Positions 7,792-16,725 of a DNA stretch of 49,772 bases are shown here, one piece after another. Position numbers and translations under genes: made by a program. Source of the stretch: an uncultured Candidatus Nemicrothrix sp. (GTDB taxonomy: Bacteria; Actinomycetota; Acidimicrobiia; Acidimicrobiales; Acidimicrobilacustridaceae); NCBI GenBank assembly GCA_903867185.1, contig CAIPQK010000154.1, forward strand, positions 1-49,772. Reading direction: 5' to 3'. Below the pieces are notes generated by a model, which was not told where the DNA came from, made no database searches, and worked only from the letters and a program-made list of their open reading frames with translations. The stretch's first letter is position 1, and each line of letters opens with the position of its first letter.

Positions 7792-8436
7792 ATGAAGCAA
7801 CTTGATCTGAACGCCGACGAACTGCTCACCACAACTCGTGCGGTGCGTAAACGGCTTGACCTTGAACGACCTATCGATCGGACTGTTGTCGAAGAATGTT
7901 TGCGTGTCGCGTTGCAGGCGCCCAACGGCTCGAATCGTCAGACTTGGAATTGGGTTGTTGTTGACGATGCGTCGACGCGTGCTGCGATGGCTGATATTTG
8001 GCGAGGTGGGGCCGCCGATCTTGGCGCTGCAGCCGCGAATGCCGCGACACCGCCTCGGCCGCCAGGAGAACGCCAACCCGAGATCATGGAATCAGTTTCG
8101 TGGCTGAATCAACACCTCCACGAAGTGCCTGTGCTCGTGGTTGCCACAGTCGATGGCCGCCCTGAAGGCGCGTCGATGTTCACCCAAGCCACAATGTGGG
8201 GGTCGGTGTTGCCTGCAGTCTGGAGTTTCATGCTGGCGTTACGAAGTCGCGCGTTGGGGAGTTGTTGGACAACTGTGCACCTCGAACGCGAACGTGAAAT
8301 GGCCGAGTTGTTGGGGATTCCATTTGCCGACGTCACACAAGCGGGCATGTTTCCGGTTGCCTACACGGTTGGTACGGACTTCAAACCAGGGGCCCGCGAA
8401 GCGTCAGCCGACACGATTCGCTGGAACCACTGGTAG
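7792..8436 (+). CDS. Nitroreductase family protein
   Basis: A 214-residue FMN-dependent oxidoreductase of the nitroreductase fold. It has the opening RAVRKRL, an APNGSNRQTW flavin-binding loop, and a C-terminal ALRSRALGSCW segment seen across the family. It uses NAD(P)H to reduce nitro groups, quinones or flavins; the substrate is not evident. It is convergent with the amidohydrolase gene, and the two stop codons abut at 8436/8437. Confidence 0.9.
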   Translation: MKQLDLNADELLTTTRAVRKRLDLERPIDRTVVEECLRVALQAPNGSNRQTWNWVVVDDASTRAAMADIWRGGAADLGAAAANAATPPRPPGERQPEIMESVSWLNQHLHEVPVLVVATVDGRPEGASMFTQATMWGSVLPAVWSFMLALRSRALGSCWTTVHLEREREMAELLGIPFADVTQAGMFPVAYTVGTDFKPGAREASADTIRWNHW

Positions 8437-9861
8437 TTACGCTTCGTCGGCAAGTAGTTGACGGACCTGCGTTTCCACTGAAGTTCCGTCGAAGAAGTGC
8501 GGGTTCGTTCCGGTGAAAAGACGGGCAACATTGCCGAACATGAAATCGCTGAACTGATCTCGAGTCACGAGATCGTCCTCAATTAACTCCCATGCTTCAG
8601 GAAGTACGCCAGTGAAGTCGGGGACATCCCAGTGGCCGATGTCGGATGCAAACATCGCGCGAAGTCGTGAACCGTCAGGATTGATGGCATCGTTGAAGGC
8701 GAGCGCATTCATTGGATCATCGGCTTCGCAACCAAAGAAGCACTGATCGGTAAATATTTTTACGATGTCGGCCTTCGACGTAATACCGCTCTTTTCCCAC
8801 TCGTCGATGGTGTTCGGTTCTTCATTGGGATCAGAAAGAAATGACAGAGTTTCATCAAGGCGATCGGTGCGATCAGTGAAGAGAGCGTCGCCATGTTCGG
8901 CAATGAGCGATTCGAGCAATGCCCGGTCGAGATAGGCGGGGTTGTAGTGCTCGATGTCATCTCGATTGCGTTTCTCAAAGTGTCCGCAGATATCGGAAAG
9001 AAGGTTGCAACCCCAAGCAACGCCACCTTCAAGGAACGCAAAGCGCAGCTCGGGGAATCGTGACATCACGCCCCCGAAGAACAGCGAGCGCAGGACGGCC
9101 TCGGTGCCAGCGGCGAAGTTTCCGATGTGATTGGCCACGTAATTGGTGGGCGAGACGCGACTTCCAAAACCAATGCCGGTTGAATGGAATGTGGGCGAAA
9201 CATTGAGTTCAGCGCACTTCTTCCACAGTGGGTCGTAGTCGTACATGCTGTCGAGCCCCAGACCATCGACCCAACGAGCGGCGCGGTCGCCCTCGTACCC
9301 CGGAGCATTGCGAAGAACCAGTCCGCCAAAAAGAAATCCGCGAAGGCCGAGTTCTTTGGTTGCGTACTCGAGTTCAGCAATCGCTTCGTCGGGGTCATAG
9401 GTGGGGATGACGCCGACGGGAAGAAGTCGGTCGGAGTACTTGTCGTAGGCCTCGGCGTAATAGCGATTGCACGCGCGTGCGAGCGCACGCCGCAGTTCAG
9501 GGTTGTCAGTCGCCATCACTGTGAGACCCACGGTGGGGTAAAGCACCGCGACGTCGATGCCGATTTCATCGAGGCGGTTGTACAGAAGGCGCGGAAGCAT
9601 CGCGGTTGCGCGGTCGAGGGTGTTACGTGTTGGCACGGCCCACCAGCCTGTTCGGCTCATGCCATTTGCTCGACGCTGGTCGTTGGTGAGTCCGCGTCGG
9701 GCTGTCGCCCCGGCGGTACTCATCGCTTGGAATGTGTCAGCGAGGGCCGTTCCCGCGTCGGCGGCGATTAGGTCGCGAATGGCAGGAATAAATTCGATGA
9801 TGTGTCCATCAGCGTCAATGACGGGATGATCGAGTTCGGCACGAATTGCGGCTGCGTCCAT
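8437..9861 (-). CDS. Amidohydrolase family protein (TIM-barrel metal-dependent hydrolase)
   Basis: A 474-residue protein of the amidohydrolase-2 type. The N-terminal VIDADGHIIEF carries the first metal-binding elements, followed by a mid-chain FHSTG, the conserved FLEGGVAWG strand and a late SDIGHWD motif with the metal-binding Asp. The family includes decarboxylases and hydrolases of aromatic or cyclic substrates; the substrate here is unknown. The ATG at 9861 is chosen because an aggggg Shine-Dalgarno precedes it. A longer TTG start at 9912 would overlap the glnE stop. It follows glnE on the same strand after 47 bases. Confidence 0.85.
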   Translation of the reverse strand: MDAAAIRAELDHPVIDADGHIIEFIPAIRDLIAADAGTALADTFQAMSTAGATARRGLTNDQRRANGMSRTGWWAVPTRNTLDRATAMLPRLLYNRLDEIGIDVAVLYPTVGLTVMATDNPELRRALARACNRYYAEAYDKYSDRLLPVGVIPTYDPDEAIAELEYATKELGLRGFLFGGLVLRNAPGYEGDRAARWVDGLGLDSMYDYDPLWKKCAELNVSPTFHSTGIGFGSRVSPTNYVANHIGNFAAGTEAVLRSLFFGGVMSRFPELRFAFLEGGVAWGCNLLSDICGHFEKRNRDDIEHYNPAYLDRALLESLIAEHGDALFTDRTDRLDETLSFLSDPNEEPNTIDEWEKSGITSKADIVKIFTDQCFFGCEADDPMNALAFNDAINPDGSRLRAMFASDIGHWDVPDFTGVLPEAWELIEDDLVTRDQFSDFMFGNVARLFTGTNPHFFDGTSVETQVRQLLADEA

Positions 9862-9908
9862 AGTGGCCCCCTGAATTATCAGGCCATCATGCCCCAAACT
9901 GATCCGGG

Positions 9909-12635
9909 TCAACTCTTTGAAGGCAGCCCATAGAAGAGTCTCTCGACGACGGTTCGCGATCGACGGGTGACTCGGCGATAGTGCTCTCGGAGCGCACCTG
10001 GTTCAGTGTTGAGCGAGCGAGCCAGCCAAAGCGCGGATTCAGGTTGGGTAGGCATGGAATCACTTGGTGCGCTGTTTACCAAGAACCATCTATTGCGCAC
10101 CTGTTCACAGAACTCGTAGGCCTCGTTGAGAATCTCGGCGTCTTCTGCGCCGAGCACATCGCCTTCGGCCAGGGCCCGGAGCCCATCGATGGTGCCGGTG
10201 GCTTTTACGCCGTACTGCAGTTGCAACATTTGAACGGTGAATTCAATGTCTGAGAGCGAACCTCGGCCAAGTTTCAAATGAAAGTCGGGGTCTTCGCCCA
10301 TAGGGATTCGCTCGGCTTCAATGCGAGCCTTCATCTGACGTATTTCCCGGATGCCCTCCGCCGAGAGCCCACCGCCCCACACCCACGGCTCGATTTCATC
10401 AAGAAGTTCGTCGCCGAGTGATTGGTCACCTGCGACAACCCGAGCGCGGGTCATCGCCTGACGTTCCCAAGTGAGCGCGTGTTCCCGCCAATAGATGGCG
10501 TAGGAGTCGATACCCCGAGTGAGCGGTCCGTTCTTACCTTCGGGACGGAGGTCGCAATCGATGTCATAGAGGCGTGTCGCTGGTGTTGAACCGGCGACCA
10601 TGCGCACCAGTGCTTTCGCAATTTTTCGGGCTTCGTCGATGTCGCTCGCGCTGGAACCGCGATGCACGAACATCACATCAAGGTCGCTTGCATAGGCGAG
10701 TTCAGCACCACCAAATCTTCCGACACCAAGAACAGCGAACGGAACTTGTGGATCAAGACTTTGTAGCGCGGATTCGAGAGTCGCTTCAGCAAGCGTGGTG
10801 AGGTCGTGGCCGACTCGTTCAACGTTGTCGTGAGCAAAAACATCACGAGCGGCGATTCCCAAAAGGTTTCGCTGTTGCCATCTTCGAAGCGATGCTTGTT
10901 GGTCGGTATTTCCTTGCCGCAGTTCAACTGATGACGTCGCGGTTGCGATGAGCCCTGCAAGATCTTTCGTGACAAGTTCTTCTGGGAGTGGCAGGCGGGC
11001 GACGAGATCGGGATTTGTGGCGATGATGTCGCCCAGCAATCGACTGGTGCCTGCAATTATGCAAAGGGATTGAGCAGCCGCAGGCGATTCTCGGAACGTC
11101 TCAGCGATCTGTCGCGATTGGCGCGGCCCGGTGAGCAAGTTTCTGATGAGAAGGAGGCCAAGATCGGGATCAGGGGACAACGACAGCCAATCAAGAAGCA
11201 ACGGCAGCATTTGCTGCATTAACCGACTTGAGCGGCGTAGCCCCCTCGTCAGTTCACCAAGAGCGGCGGCTGTGCGTCGGGCATCAACAAAGCCGAACGC
11301 AGCGAGACGAACTTCAGTTGCTTCCGCGCTGATAGACGTTTCGTCAGTCGTTCTTGTGGCAAATGCTTCAAGGAGGGGACGGAAATACACCCGTTCGTGA
11401 ATACCGCGAACCGTTGTTTGAATGAGATGGAGTTCGCGTTCAAGTTGCTCGGCTGCGGTGCCTTCGGGTGCATCGCGACGACCCATGACGCGCGCAAGAT
11501 GGTCAAGTGAAATCGGATCATTTGGGATGGTGTGAACTTGTTGTTCGTCAACGAGTTGAAGCCGATGTTCGACAGTTCGAAGTTCTCGGTAGGCAGCAGC
11601 CATGCGCATGGCATCGTTGTCGTCGATGTATCCGGCGTTTGCCAATTCATCGAGCATTGTGAGCGTTGTCGGTCCGCGAAGGCCGGGGTCTCGGTGACCA
11701 TGAACGAGTTGAAGAAGTTGCACGGTGAATTCGATGTCGCGGATACCACCAGGCGAGCGCTTGAGTTCGCGGTTTCCCGTTCCCGTTTTCGCTACTTCCT
11801 CCTCGGTCCGAGCTTTCATTGCCCGCAGTGACCGGAGAGCCTCGGCATCAAACGGCCGTTCCCATAGGGAACGTTGTGCAGCATCGAACCATCTCTCGCC
11901 AATGGCAACGTCTCCTGCCACAGGCCGTGCTTTGAGGAGCGCTTGGAATTCCCACGGTTCGGCCCAACGATTCCAATACGAAACGTAGGACTCAACCGAA
12001 CGAACAAGCGGACCGTCGCGACCCTCGGGGCGAAGATTTGCATCGACGCGAAAACATCGGCGGGCGATATCCATAATCGCCCGAGCTCGGTACTCAAGAG
12101 TCTTCCGTTCACCTTCTCCGACGAACAAGATGTCGATATCGCTCGAGTAGTTGAGCTCGTTGCCTCCGAGCTTGCCCATTCCGACTACAGCGATCGAGCA
12201 TTTGCCATCCTCGGTAAGTCTCCACGCTTCATTAAGCACATCTCGACCCAGCGCGGCGAGTGCGGCACCTACATCATCGAGTGCGTCAAGACCGATTAGA
12301 TCGCGGGCAGCGATGCGAAGGAACTCAAGATTGCGCCAGGCGACGAGGTCGTCGGCCGCTGCGATGATGGCGATCGGCCGGTGGTCAAGGTTGTCGAGGA
12401 CGTCAATAGCATCGCTGGGCCGGGCATCGATGAGTCGAGTCAGCGAGCGGCTTGCTGCGAGAACGGCGACCAGAGCTTCGGCAAGTTTGGGAGTACTGCG
12501 AACGCGCTCAGCGAGCGGGGCCGAACGCTCAATGAGTTGTGTGAGCGCCGTGTGGACCGCGGCAGGGGAAGCGCTTCGATCGGCAAGATCAGCGAGTTGG
12601 CTTGGGATTGGGGACGCACCTGAGGGTGTTGCCAC
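9909..12635 (-). CDS. glnE: Bifunctional glutamine synthetase adenylyltransferase/deadenylylase
   Basis: A 908-residue enzyme that adenylylates and de-adenylylates GSI-beta glutamine synthetase. Two nucleotidyltransferase domains are visible: GMGKLGGNELNYSSDIDIL near residues 153-172 and GVGRFGGAELAYASDLDVM near 635-655, each with the G-G...D-x-D signature and followed by a helical PII-uridylyl-transferase-like segment. The GTG at 12635 is chosen because a TAGCCT box lies 7 nt upstream and a longer TTG start at 12710 would run into the divergent nadE gene. The target Tyr is present in the GSI-beta glnA at 5214 but not in glnA2. Confidence 0.95.
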   Translation of the reverse strand: MATPSGASPIPSQLADLADRSASPAAVHTALTQLIERSAPLAERVRSTPKLAEALVAVLAASRSLTRLIDARPSDAIDVLDNLDHRPIAIIAAADDLVAWRNLEFLRIAARDLIGLDALDDVGAALAALGRDVLNEAWRLTEDGKCSIAVVGMGKLGGNELNYSSDIDILFVGEGERKTLEYRARAIMDIARRCFRVDANLRPEGRDGPLVRSVESYVSYWNRWAEPWEFQALLKARPVAGDVAIGERWFDAAQRSLWERPFDAEALRSLRAMKARTEEEVAKTGTGNRELKRSPGGIRDIEFTVQLLQLVHGHRDPGLRGPTTLTMLDELANAGYIDDNDAMRMAAAYRELRTVEHRLQLVDEQQVHTIPNDPISLDHLARVMGRRDAPEGTAAEQLERELHLIQTTVRGIHERVYFRPLLEAFATRTTDETSISAEATEVRLAAFGFVDARRTAAALGELTRGLRRSSRLMQQMLPLLLDWLSLSPDPDLGLLLIRNLLTGPRQSRQIAETFRESPAAAQSLCIIAGTSRLLGDIIATNPDLVARLPLPEELVTKDLAGLIATATSSVELRQGNTDQQASLRRWQQRNLLGIAARDVFAHDNVERVGHDLTTLAEATLESALQSLDPQVPFAVLGVGRFGGAELAYASDLDVMFVHRGSSASDIDEARKIAKALVRMVAGSTPATRLYDIDCDLRPEGKNGPLTRGIDSYAIYWREHALTWERQAMTRARVVAGDQSLGDELLDEIEPWVWGGGLSAEGIREIRQMKARIEAERIPMGEDPDFHLKLGRGSLSDIEFTVQMLQLQYGVKATGTIDGLRALAEGDVLGAEDAEILNEAYEFCEQVRNRWFLVNSAPSDSMPTQPESALWLARSLNTEPGALREHYRRVTRRSRTVVERLFYGLPSKS

Positions 12636-12642
12636 AGAACCG

Positions 12643-12648
12643 AGGCTA
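12643..12648 (-). promoter_or_regulatory. -10 box TAGCCT for glnE, leaderless-type
   Basis: On the minus strand this hexamer ends 7 nt before GTG 12635. With the nadE box at 12669-12674 it makes a compact divergent promoter pair in the 45 bases between the two start codons. Confidence 0.5.
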
Positions 12649-12668
12649 GGGCGTAGGGCCGCGGCCCG

Positions 12669-12674
12669 TAGTCT
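12669..12674 (+). promoter_or_regulatory. -10 box TAGTCT for nadE, leaderless-type
   Basis: The box ends 6 nt before GTG 12681 and no Shine-Dalgarno sequence is present, so transcription is predicted to begin at the start codon. Confidence 0.5.
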
Positions 12675-12680
12675 GCGGGG

Positions 12681-14390
12681 GTGCCCACCCTGCGCGTCGG
12701 ACTCGCTCAACTCAACACAGTCGTCGGTGATATCGACGGCAACACTTCGCGAATCATTGAATTGATCGCTCAGGCAAACGCGTCAGGGTGTGATGTTGTC
12801 GCTTTTCCTGAGTTAGCTATCACCGGGTATCCACCAGAAGATCTTCTTCTCCGCTCTGGATTCGTTGCCGATGTTGGTTACGCGCTCGAACGAATCATTG
12901 CGTCGACGGGAACTTGTACGGCGATTATCGGCTACGTCGAGCAAGGATCAGACACTCGAAGCGGTAATGACGATCACGGTGAAGAGGCGACAGGCGGGCG
13001 TTCCGCGAGTCGACCAGCGTTGTACAACGCAGCCGCGGTGTGTCGAGACGGAAGTCTGATCGGCAACTATCGAAAGCGGGAACTTCCGAACTATTCAGTG
13101 TTCGACGAAGCGCGCTATTTCGTTCCTGGTGAAGGTCCGCTCGACGTCTTTGACGTCAACAGTGTGAAGTTTGGTGTGTCCATCTGTGAGGACGCGTGGA
13201 CTGCCGGTGGTCCCATTGCGGAACTTGGGCATCAAAGTGCACAACTCGTTGTCAATATCAACGCGTCGCCGTTTAACGTCGGCAAGTCGCAGGAGCGAGC
13301 CACCGTCATCGCGGAACGAGCGAAAGAAGCGTCGGCGACCATCGTTTATGTCAATCAGGTTGGCGGTCAGGACGAACTGGTTTTTGACGGCGATTCATTG
13401 GTGATGTCGCCGACTGGTTCGTTGCTCGCTCGTGCGCCACGGTTCGTTGAAAATCTTTATGTCGTTGATCTTGAGTTTCCTGAAGTTGGCGAAGCGGCTG
13501 ATCGGTCACCAATTGCGCCGTTGGGGATAGCGGAACCGCTGAGCGAGGAAGCCGAAGTTTGGGAAGCACTTGTTCTCGCGACCCGAGATTTTGTGGCCAA
13601 GAATCGTTTTACCGACGTCGTGATTGGACTTTCGGGTGGTGTTGACTCAGCGCTCGTCGCAGCGATTGCCGTTGACGCGGTTGGAGCCGATCACGTTCAT
13701 GGCGTGCTCATGCCCTCGCGTTATTCAAGTGACCACTCCATTTCTGATGCAATAGCGCTCGCTGAAAACTTGGGCTTGGAGTACCGCACAATCCCAATTG
13801 AGCCCGGGCATACCGCGTTAATGGAAATGCTCTCGTCGTCCTATGACGGCAAGGCAATTGGTCTTGCTGAAGAAAATCTGCAGAGCCGACTTCGCGCTGT
13901 CACCTTGATGGGCTTGTCGAACGCTTTTGGTTGGCTATTGCTCAATACGGGTAACAAGAGTGAGTCGTCAGTTGGTTACTCAACGTTGTACGGAGATTCT
14001 GCGGGTGGCTACGCGGTCATTAAAGATGTTTCAAAACTTTTGGTGTATCGCCTTTGTCGGTATCGCAATGAACGCGCGGGCCGCGATCTCATTCCCGAAA
14101 ATGTTTTAGTGAAGCCACCTTCGGCGGAGCTTCGTCCCGATCAGCGTGACGATCAAAGCCTTCCCTCCTACGAGGAACTTGATCCCATTCTCGCGATGTA
14201 CGTCGAAGGTGATCATTCGATCGAAGAGATCATCGCCGCTGGCCACAACCCAACTGTGGTTGAGCGCATCGTGGGACTTGTTGACTTAGCGGAATACAAG
14301 CGCCGTCAATCGCCTCCAGGTCCACGTGTGACATCGAAGGCGTTCGGCAAAGACCGTCGCCTGCCCATCGTGAACCGATATCGCCGGTAG
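12681..14390 (+). CDS. nadE: Glutamine-dependent NAD+ synthetase
   Basis: A 569-residue enzyme making NAD+ from nicotinate adenine dinucleotide, ATP and glutamine. The N-terminal nitrilase-type glutaminase domain has the catalytic triad Glu44 (FPELAITGY), Lys in NYRKRELPNY (about 132) and Cys169 (GVSICEDAW). The C-terminal ammonia ligase carries the PP-loop SGGVDS (about 317-322) and the NTGNKSE segment. About 20 polar residues at 88-109 (rich in Asp, Ser, Gly) appear inserted before the catalytic Lys compared with usual enzymes. It is divergent from glnE. NAD synthesis genes nadB and nadC are also in this window. Confidence 0.96.
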   Translation: MPTLRVGLAQLNTVVGDIDGNTSRIIELIAQANASGCDVVAFPELAITGYPPEDLLLRSGFVADVGYALERIIASTGTCTAIIGYVEQGSDTRSGNDDHGEEATGGRSASRPALYNAAAVCRDGSLIGNYRKRELPNYSVFDEARYFVPGEGPLDVFDVNSVKFGVSICEDAWTAGGPIAELGHQSAQLVVNINASPFNVGKSQERATVIAERAKEASATIVYVNQVGGQDELVFDGDSLVMSPTGSLLARAPRFVENLYVVDLEFPEVGEAADRSPIAPLGIAEPLSEEAEVWEALVLATRDFVAKNRFTDVVIGLSGGVDSALVAAIAVDAVGADHVHGVLMPSRYSSDHSISDAIALAENLGLEYRTIPIEPGHTALMEMLSSSYDGKAIGLAEENLQSRLRAVTLMGLSNAFGWLLLNTGNKSESSVGYSTLYGDSAGGYAVIKDVSKLLVYRLCRYRNERAGRDLIPENVLVKPPSAELRPDQRDDQSLPSYEELDPILAMYVEGDHSIEEIIAAGHNPTVVERIVGLVDLAEYKRRQSPPGPRVTSKAFGKDRRLPIVNRYRR

Positions 14391-14408
14391 TCGAGGCGGC
14401 GCTTCGCC

Positions 14409-14414
14409 TAACCT
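14409..14414 (+). promoter_or_regulatory. -10 box TAACCT, leaderless-type
   Basis: The box ends 7 nt before ATG 14422, within the 31-base gap after nadE. No Shine-Dalgarno sequence is present. Confidence 0.45.
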
Positions 14415-14421
14415 TCTGTTC

Positions 14422-14970
14422 ATGGAGTTCCTTACCGCAGGCGAGTCAGTTGATCGCATGGCGTCGTATTGCCGTGTTGAACAGTTGCTGTTCGGACTCC
14501 TTGGCGGTTGGGCGGCCGATGTGAGTGAGCCGATCGCGAAACTCACACTCGTTGCTACCGCCGATCACTGTGCATGGCGATCACGTCGCTGGTTCGAAAT
14601 GTTGCCGACTGCGGCGCCCGGGCCTGACGCGTTCCTGGTACCAACTGACATTGAGCAAGAGGTGTTCACGCTCGTGGCCGATCTCGCCGGATCTTCACAA
14701 GGCGCACAGATGGTTCTGGCCTATGACGAGCTCCTCCCAGCACTTCGTGGGGCCATGATCGAGCATCTTGAGCGCACGACCGCCGTCGCCGATGGCCCTG
14801 TCCGCCGGTTGCTCGGAATCGCTCTTTCCGATATCTCCAACGATCTCGAGACGAGCATCGGTCCAAGAGAAGTGGTGCTGGCACTGGCCGAGGAGCGGGC
14901 TCACGCCGAGCAGAGCAAGGCCGCTCTTGCCGCAGCAGCGACCCAAATCCGCCAGATTTTTGGGGTCTGA
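14422..14970 (+). CDS. Hypothetical helical protein (182 aa)
   Basis: A 182-residue soluble protein with no signal peptide or membrane segment. It looks mostly alpha-helical, with repeated Ala/Leu-rich amphipathic stretches (EQLLFGLLGGWA, LVATADHCAWR, LALAEERAHAEQ) and Glu/His positions that could suit a ferritin-like bundle; that reading is weak. No family is recognised. It lies between nadE and an RpoD-type sigma factor, all on the plus strand, with its own predicted promoter. Confidence 0.7.
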   Translation: MEFLTAGESVDRMASYCRVEQLLFGLLGGWAADVSEPIAKLTLVATADHCAWRSRRWFEMLPTAAPGPDAFLVPTDIEQEVFTLVADLAGSSQGAQMVLAYDELLPALRGAMIEHLERTTAVADGPVRRLLGIALSDISNDLETSIGPREVVLALAEERAHAEQSKAALAAAATQIRQIFGV

Positions 14971-15089
14971 CGGCTCTTTCCCGATCAATTCGGCTTCGCT
15001 TGGTTGGGGGGCTTGACCGGACCGGTATCGTTGACACACCCCGACGGCCCCCATGGCCGATTCTCCGGGCCCAAGTCTGAGGTGTGGCA

Positions 15090-16025
15090 GTGGCAAAGGA
15101 ACGTGTTGAACGCGACGAAGAAGATCTCGTCCGTCTCTATCTGACCGACATTGGCCAGTACCCCCTGCTCACCAAGGACGACGAAGTTCGTCTTGCCCAG
15201 GCCATCGAGGGCGGCGTCGCTGCTCGCGCCGAAGTTGAAGCAACCAAAACCCTCACCGTTGCTCGCAAGCGTGAACTGAAGCGTGCAATAAAGCAGGGCG
15301 ACGACGCCGAGCGCACGTTCGTGCAGTCCAACCTTCGTCTCGTTGTCTCGATCGCCAAGAAGTATCAAGCCTCTGGCCTTCCCCTTCTTGATCTCATTCA
15401 AGAAGGAAACCTTGGTCTTATGCATGCCGTCGAAAAGTTCGACTGGCGCAAGGGTTTCAAGTTTTCGACCTACGCCACATGGTGGATCCGTCAGGCCATC
15501 ACTCGCGGTATCGCAAACACTGGTCGCACCATCCGTCTCCCAGTTCACGCTGGCGACACGCTTGCTCGATTGCAGAAGGCGCGTGCGCGTCTTGAACTGA
15601 AGCTTGGTCGTCCCGCAACTCTCGCCGAACTTTCGGCCGAGGTTGAAATGCCGGAAGACAAAGTCACCGAAGCGCTTCGTTTCGCTGCGGAACCGCTTTC
15701 GCTTTCTGAGCCGCTTCGTGAAGATGGCGATGCCGAACTTGGCGATGTTGTTGAAGATCGTTCGGCCGAATCACCATTCGAGGTTGCCGCAACCGCGCTC
15801 CTTCCCGAAGAGATCAGCCGTTTGCTGTCACCTCTCGATGAGCGTGAGCGCGAAATCCTCAAACTTCGTTTCGGTCTCGATCGTGGCGAACCTCGCACGC
15901 TTGAAGAGGTTGGCGAACACTTCAACCTCACTCGCGAGCGAATTCGTCAGATCGAAGCTCGCGCAATGTCGAAGCTTCGTCATCCATCGTCAGACACTGG
16001 CGCACGCGACTTACTCGCCGTCTGA
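15090..16025 (+). CDS. RNA polymerase sigma factor, RpoD/SigA family (group 1 or 2)
   Basis: A 311-residue sigma-70 factor. It has region 1.2 (DLVRLYLTDIGQYPLL), region 2 with the core-binding and -10 recognition helix (LLDLIQEGNLGLMHAVEKF, FSTYATWWIRQAITR), region 3 (TIRLPVH onward) and region 4 with the -35 recognition helix (LEEVGEHFNLTRERIRQIE). The long acidic N-terminal region 1.1 of primary sigma factors is missing, so it resembles SigB/HrdB-like factors; whether it is the housekeeping factor cannot be decided here. GTG 15090 is chosen because GAGG at 15079-15082 is correctly spaced; GTG 15084 is an alternative. Confidence 0.93.
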   Translation: MAKERVERDEEDLVRLYLTDIGQYPLLTKDDEVRLAQAIEGGVAARAEVEATKTLTVARKRELKRAIKQGDDAERTFVQSNLRLVVSIAKKYQASGLPLLDLIQEGNLGLMHAVEKFDWRKGFKFSTYATWWIRQAITRGIANTGRTIRLPVHAGDTLARLQKARARLELKLGRPATLAELSAEVEMPEDKVTEALRFAAEPLSLSEPLREDGDAELGDVVEDRSAESPFEVAATALLPEEISRLLSPLDEREREILKLRFGLDRGEPRTLEEVGEHFNLTRERIRQIEARAMSKLRHPSSDTGARDLLAV

Positions 16026-16050
16026 TCGTTTCGCGGAGTAACCCGCGGTC

Positions 16051-16671
16051 ATGACTGATCACTTCGACGACGATTCCGACGCGGAGTTCCCGATCGTTGG
16101 TGTTCCGCCGGGGCCATCGGTAACGCCAGGACCGAACCCGCCGCCGCCGCTTTCGGCGACCGACGAAGCGACGGACCAGCGTGGTTGTGTCGCGATACTG
16201 ATTGTCGGAGCCGTGTTGGCGATCATCGCGTTGGTGTTGGCCATCGTGTTGGTTGTTGTTGGCATTCGAGTGTTCGGAAATTCCGACGAGGATGCGAACG
16301 CCAAAGTGCTTCAACAGGTGTTTGTTGAAACCGGAATCGCTAGTGCCAGCCGAGACGCTGTGCATCCGCCCCAGAACGACATCCATCTGGGCACCTGTGA
16401 AGGCGATGGGACCGGCGGGGTAAAGGCCTCAGGAACGTTGACGAACTGGACCGCCCAGACCGTCGATTACGAGATTGACGTGTCGTTTCGTAGCAGTGGG
16501 CCTGGAAGTTCAGGTGAGGAATTCGCAGCCAGTGCCGTCTCGGTTCTGGCCGTTCCTGAGCATGCAACCACGACCTGGACAGCGATCGTTGCCGAACGGC
16601 CCGATGGGGCCTATGCCTGTCGGGTGGTTGCCGTGAACCGTTGGCCGACGGGAACCACGCCGCCATCCTGA
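16051..16671 (+). CDS. Membrane-anchored protein with extracytoplasmic FxLYD-like domain
   Basis: A 206-residue protein. A proline-rich cytoplasmic N-terminus (residues 1-45, GPNPPPPLS) precedes one long transmembrane helix (about 48-75). The extracytoplasmic region (about 105-206) has a beta-rich pattern (GTLTNWTAQTVDYEIDVSF) like the FxLYD/DUF3426-type domain of actinobacterial surface proteins. Its function is unknown. It lies 25 bases after the sigma factor stop and may share its transcript. Confidence 0.7.
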   Translation: MTDHFDDDSDAEFPIVGVPPGPSVTPGPNPPPPLSATDEATDQRGCVAILIVGAVLAIIALVLAIVLVVVGIRVFGNSDEDANAKVLQQVFVETGIASASRDAVHPPQNDIHLGTCEGDGTGGVKASGTLTNWTAQTVDYEIDVSFRSSGPGSSGEEFAASAVSVLAVPEHATTTWTAIVAERPDGAYACRVVAVNRWPTGTTPPS

Positions 16672-16712
16672 GCGCATCGGCATCGCAATGGAACTGAGCG
16701 GATGCTCCGTTC

Positions 16713-16718
16713 TAGAGT
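16713..16718 (+). promoter_or_regulatory. -10 box TAGAGT before the 24-residue ORF
   Basis: The box ends 7 nt before ATG 16726, the same geometry as at other leaderless candidates in this window. Confidence 0.45.
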
Positions 16719-16725
16719 GAGACCC

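Noticed and set aside
12636-12710. A longer glnE start overlapping nadE
   Set aside because: It requires a TTG codon inside the divergent nadE coding sequence. GTG 12635 has a correctly spaced -10 box.
15013-15059. TTGACC and TTGACA upstream of the RpoD-like sigma gene as a promoter
   Set aside because: No -10-like hexamer lies at 16-18 bp from either element, so I did not call it.
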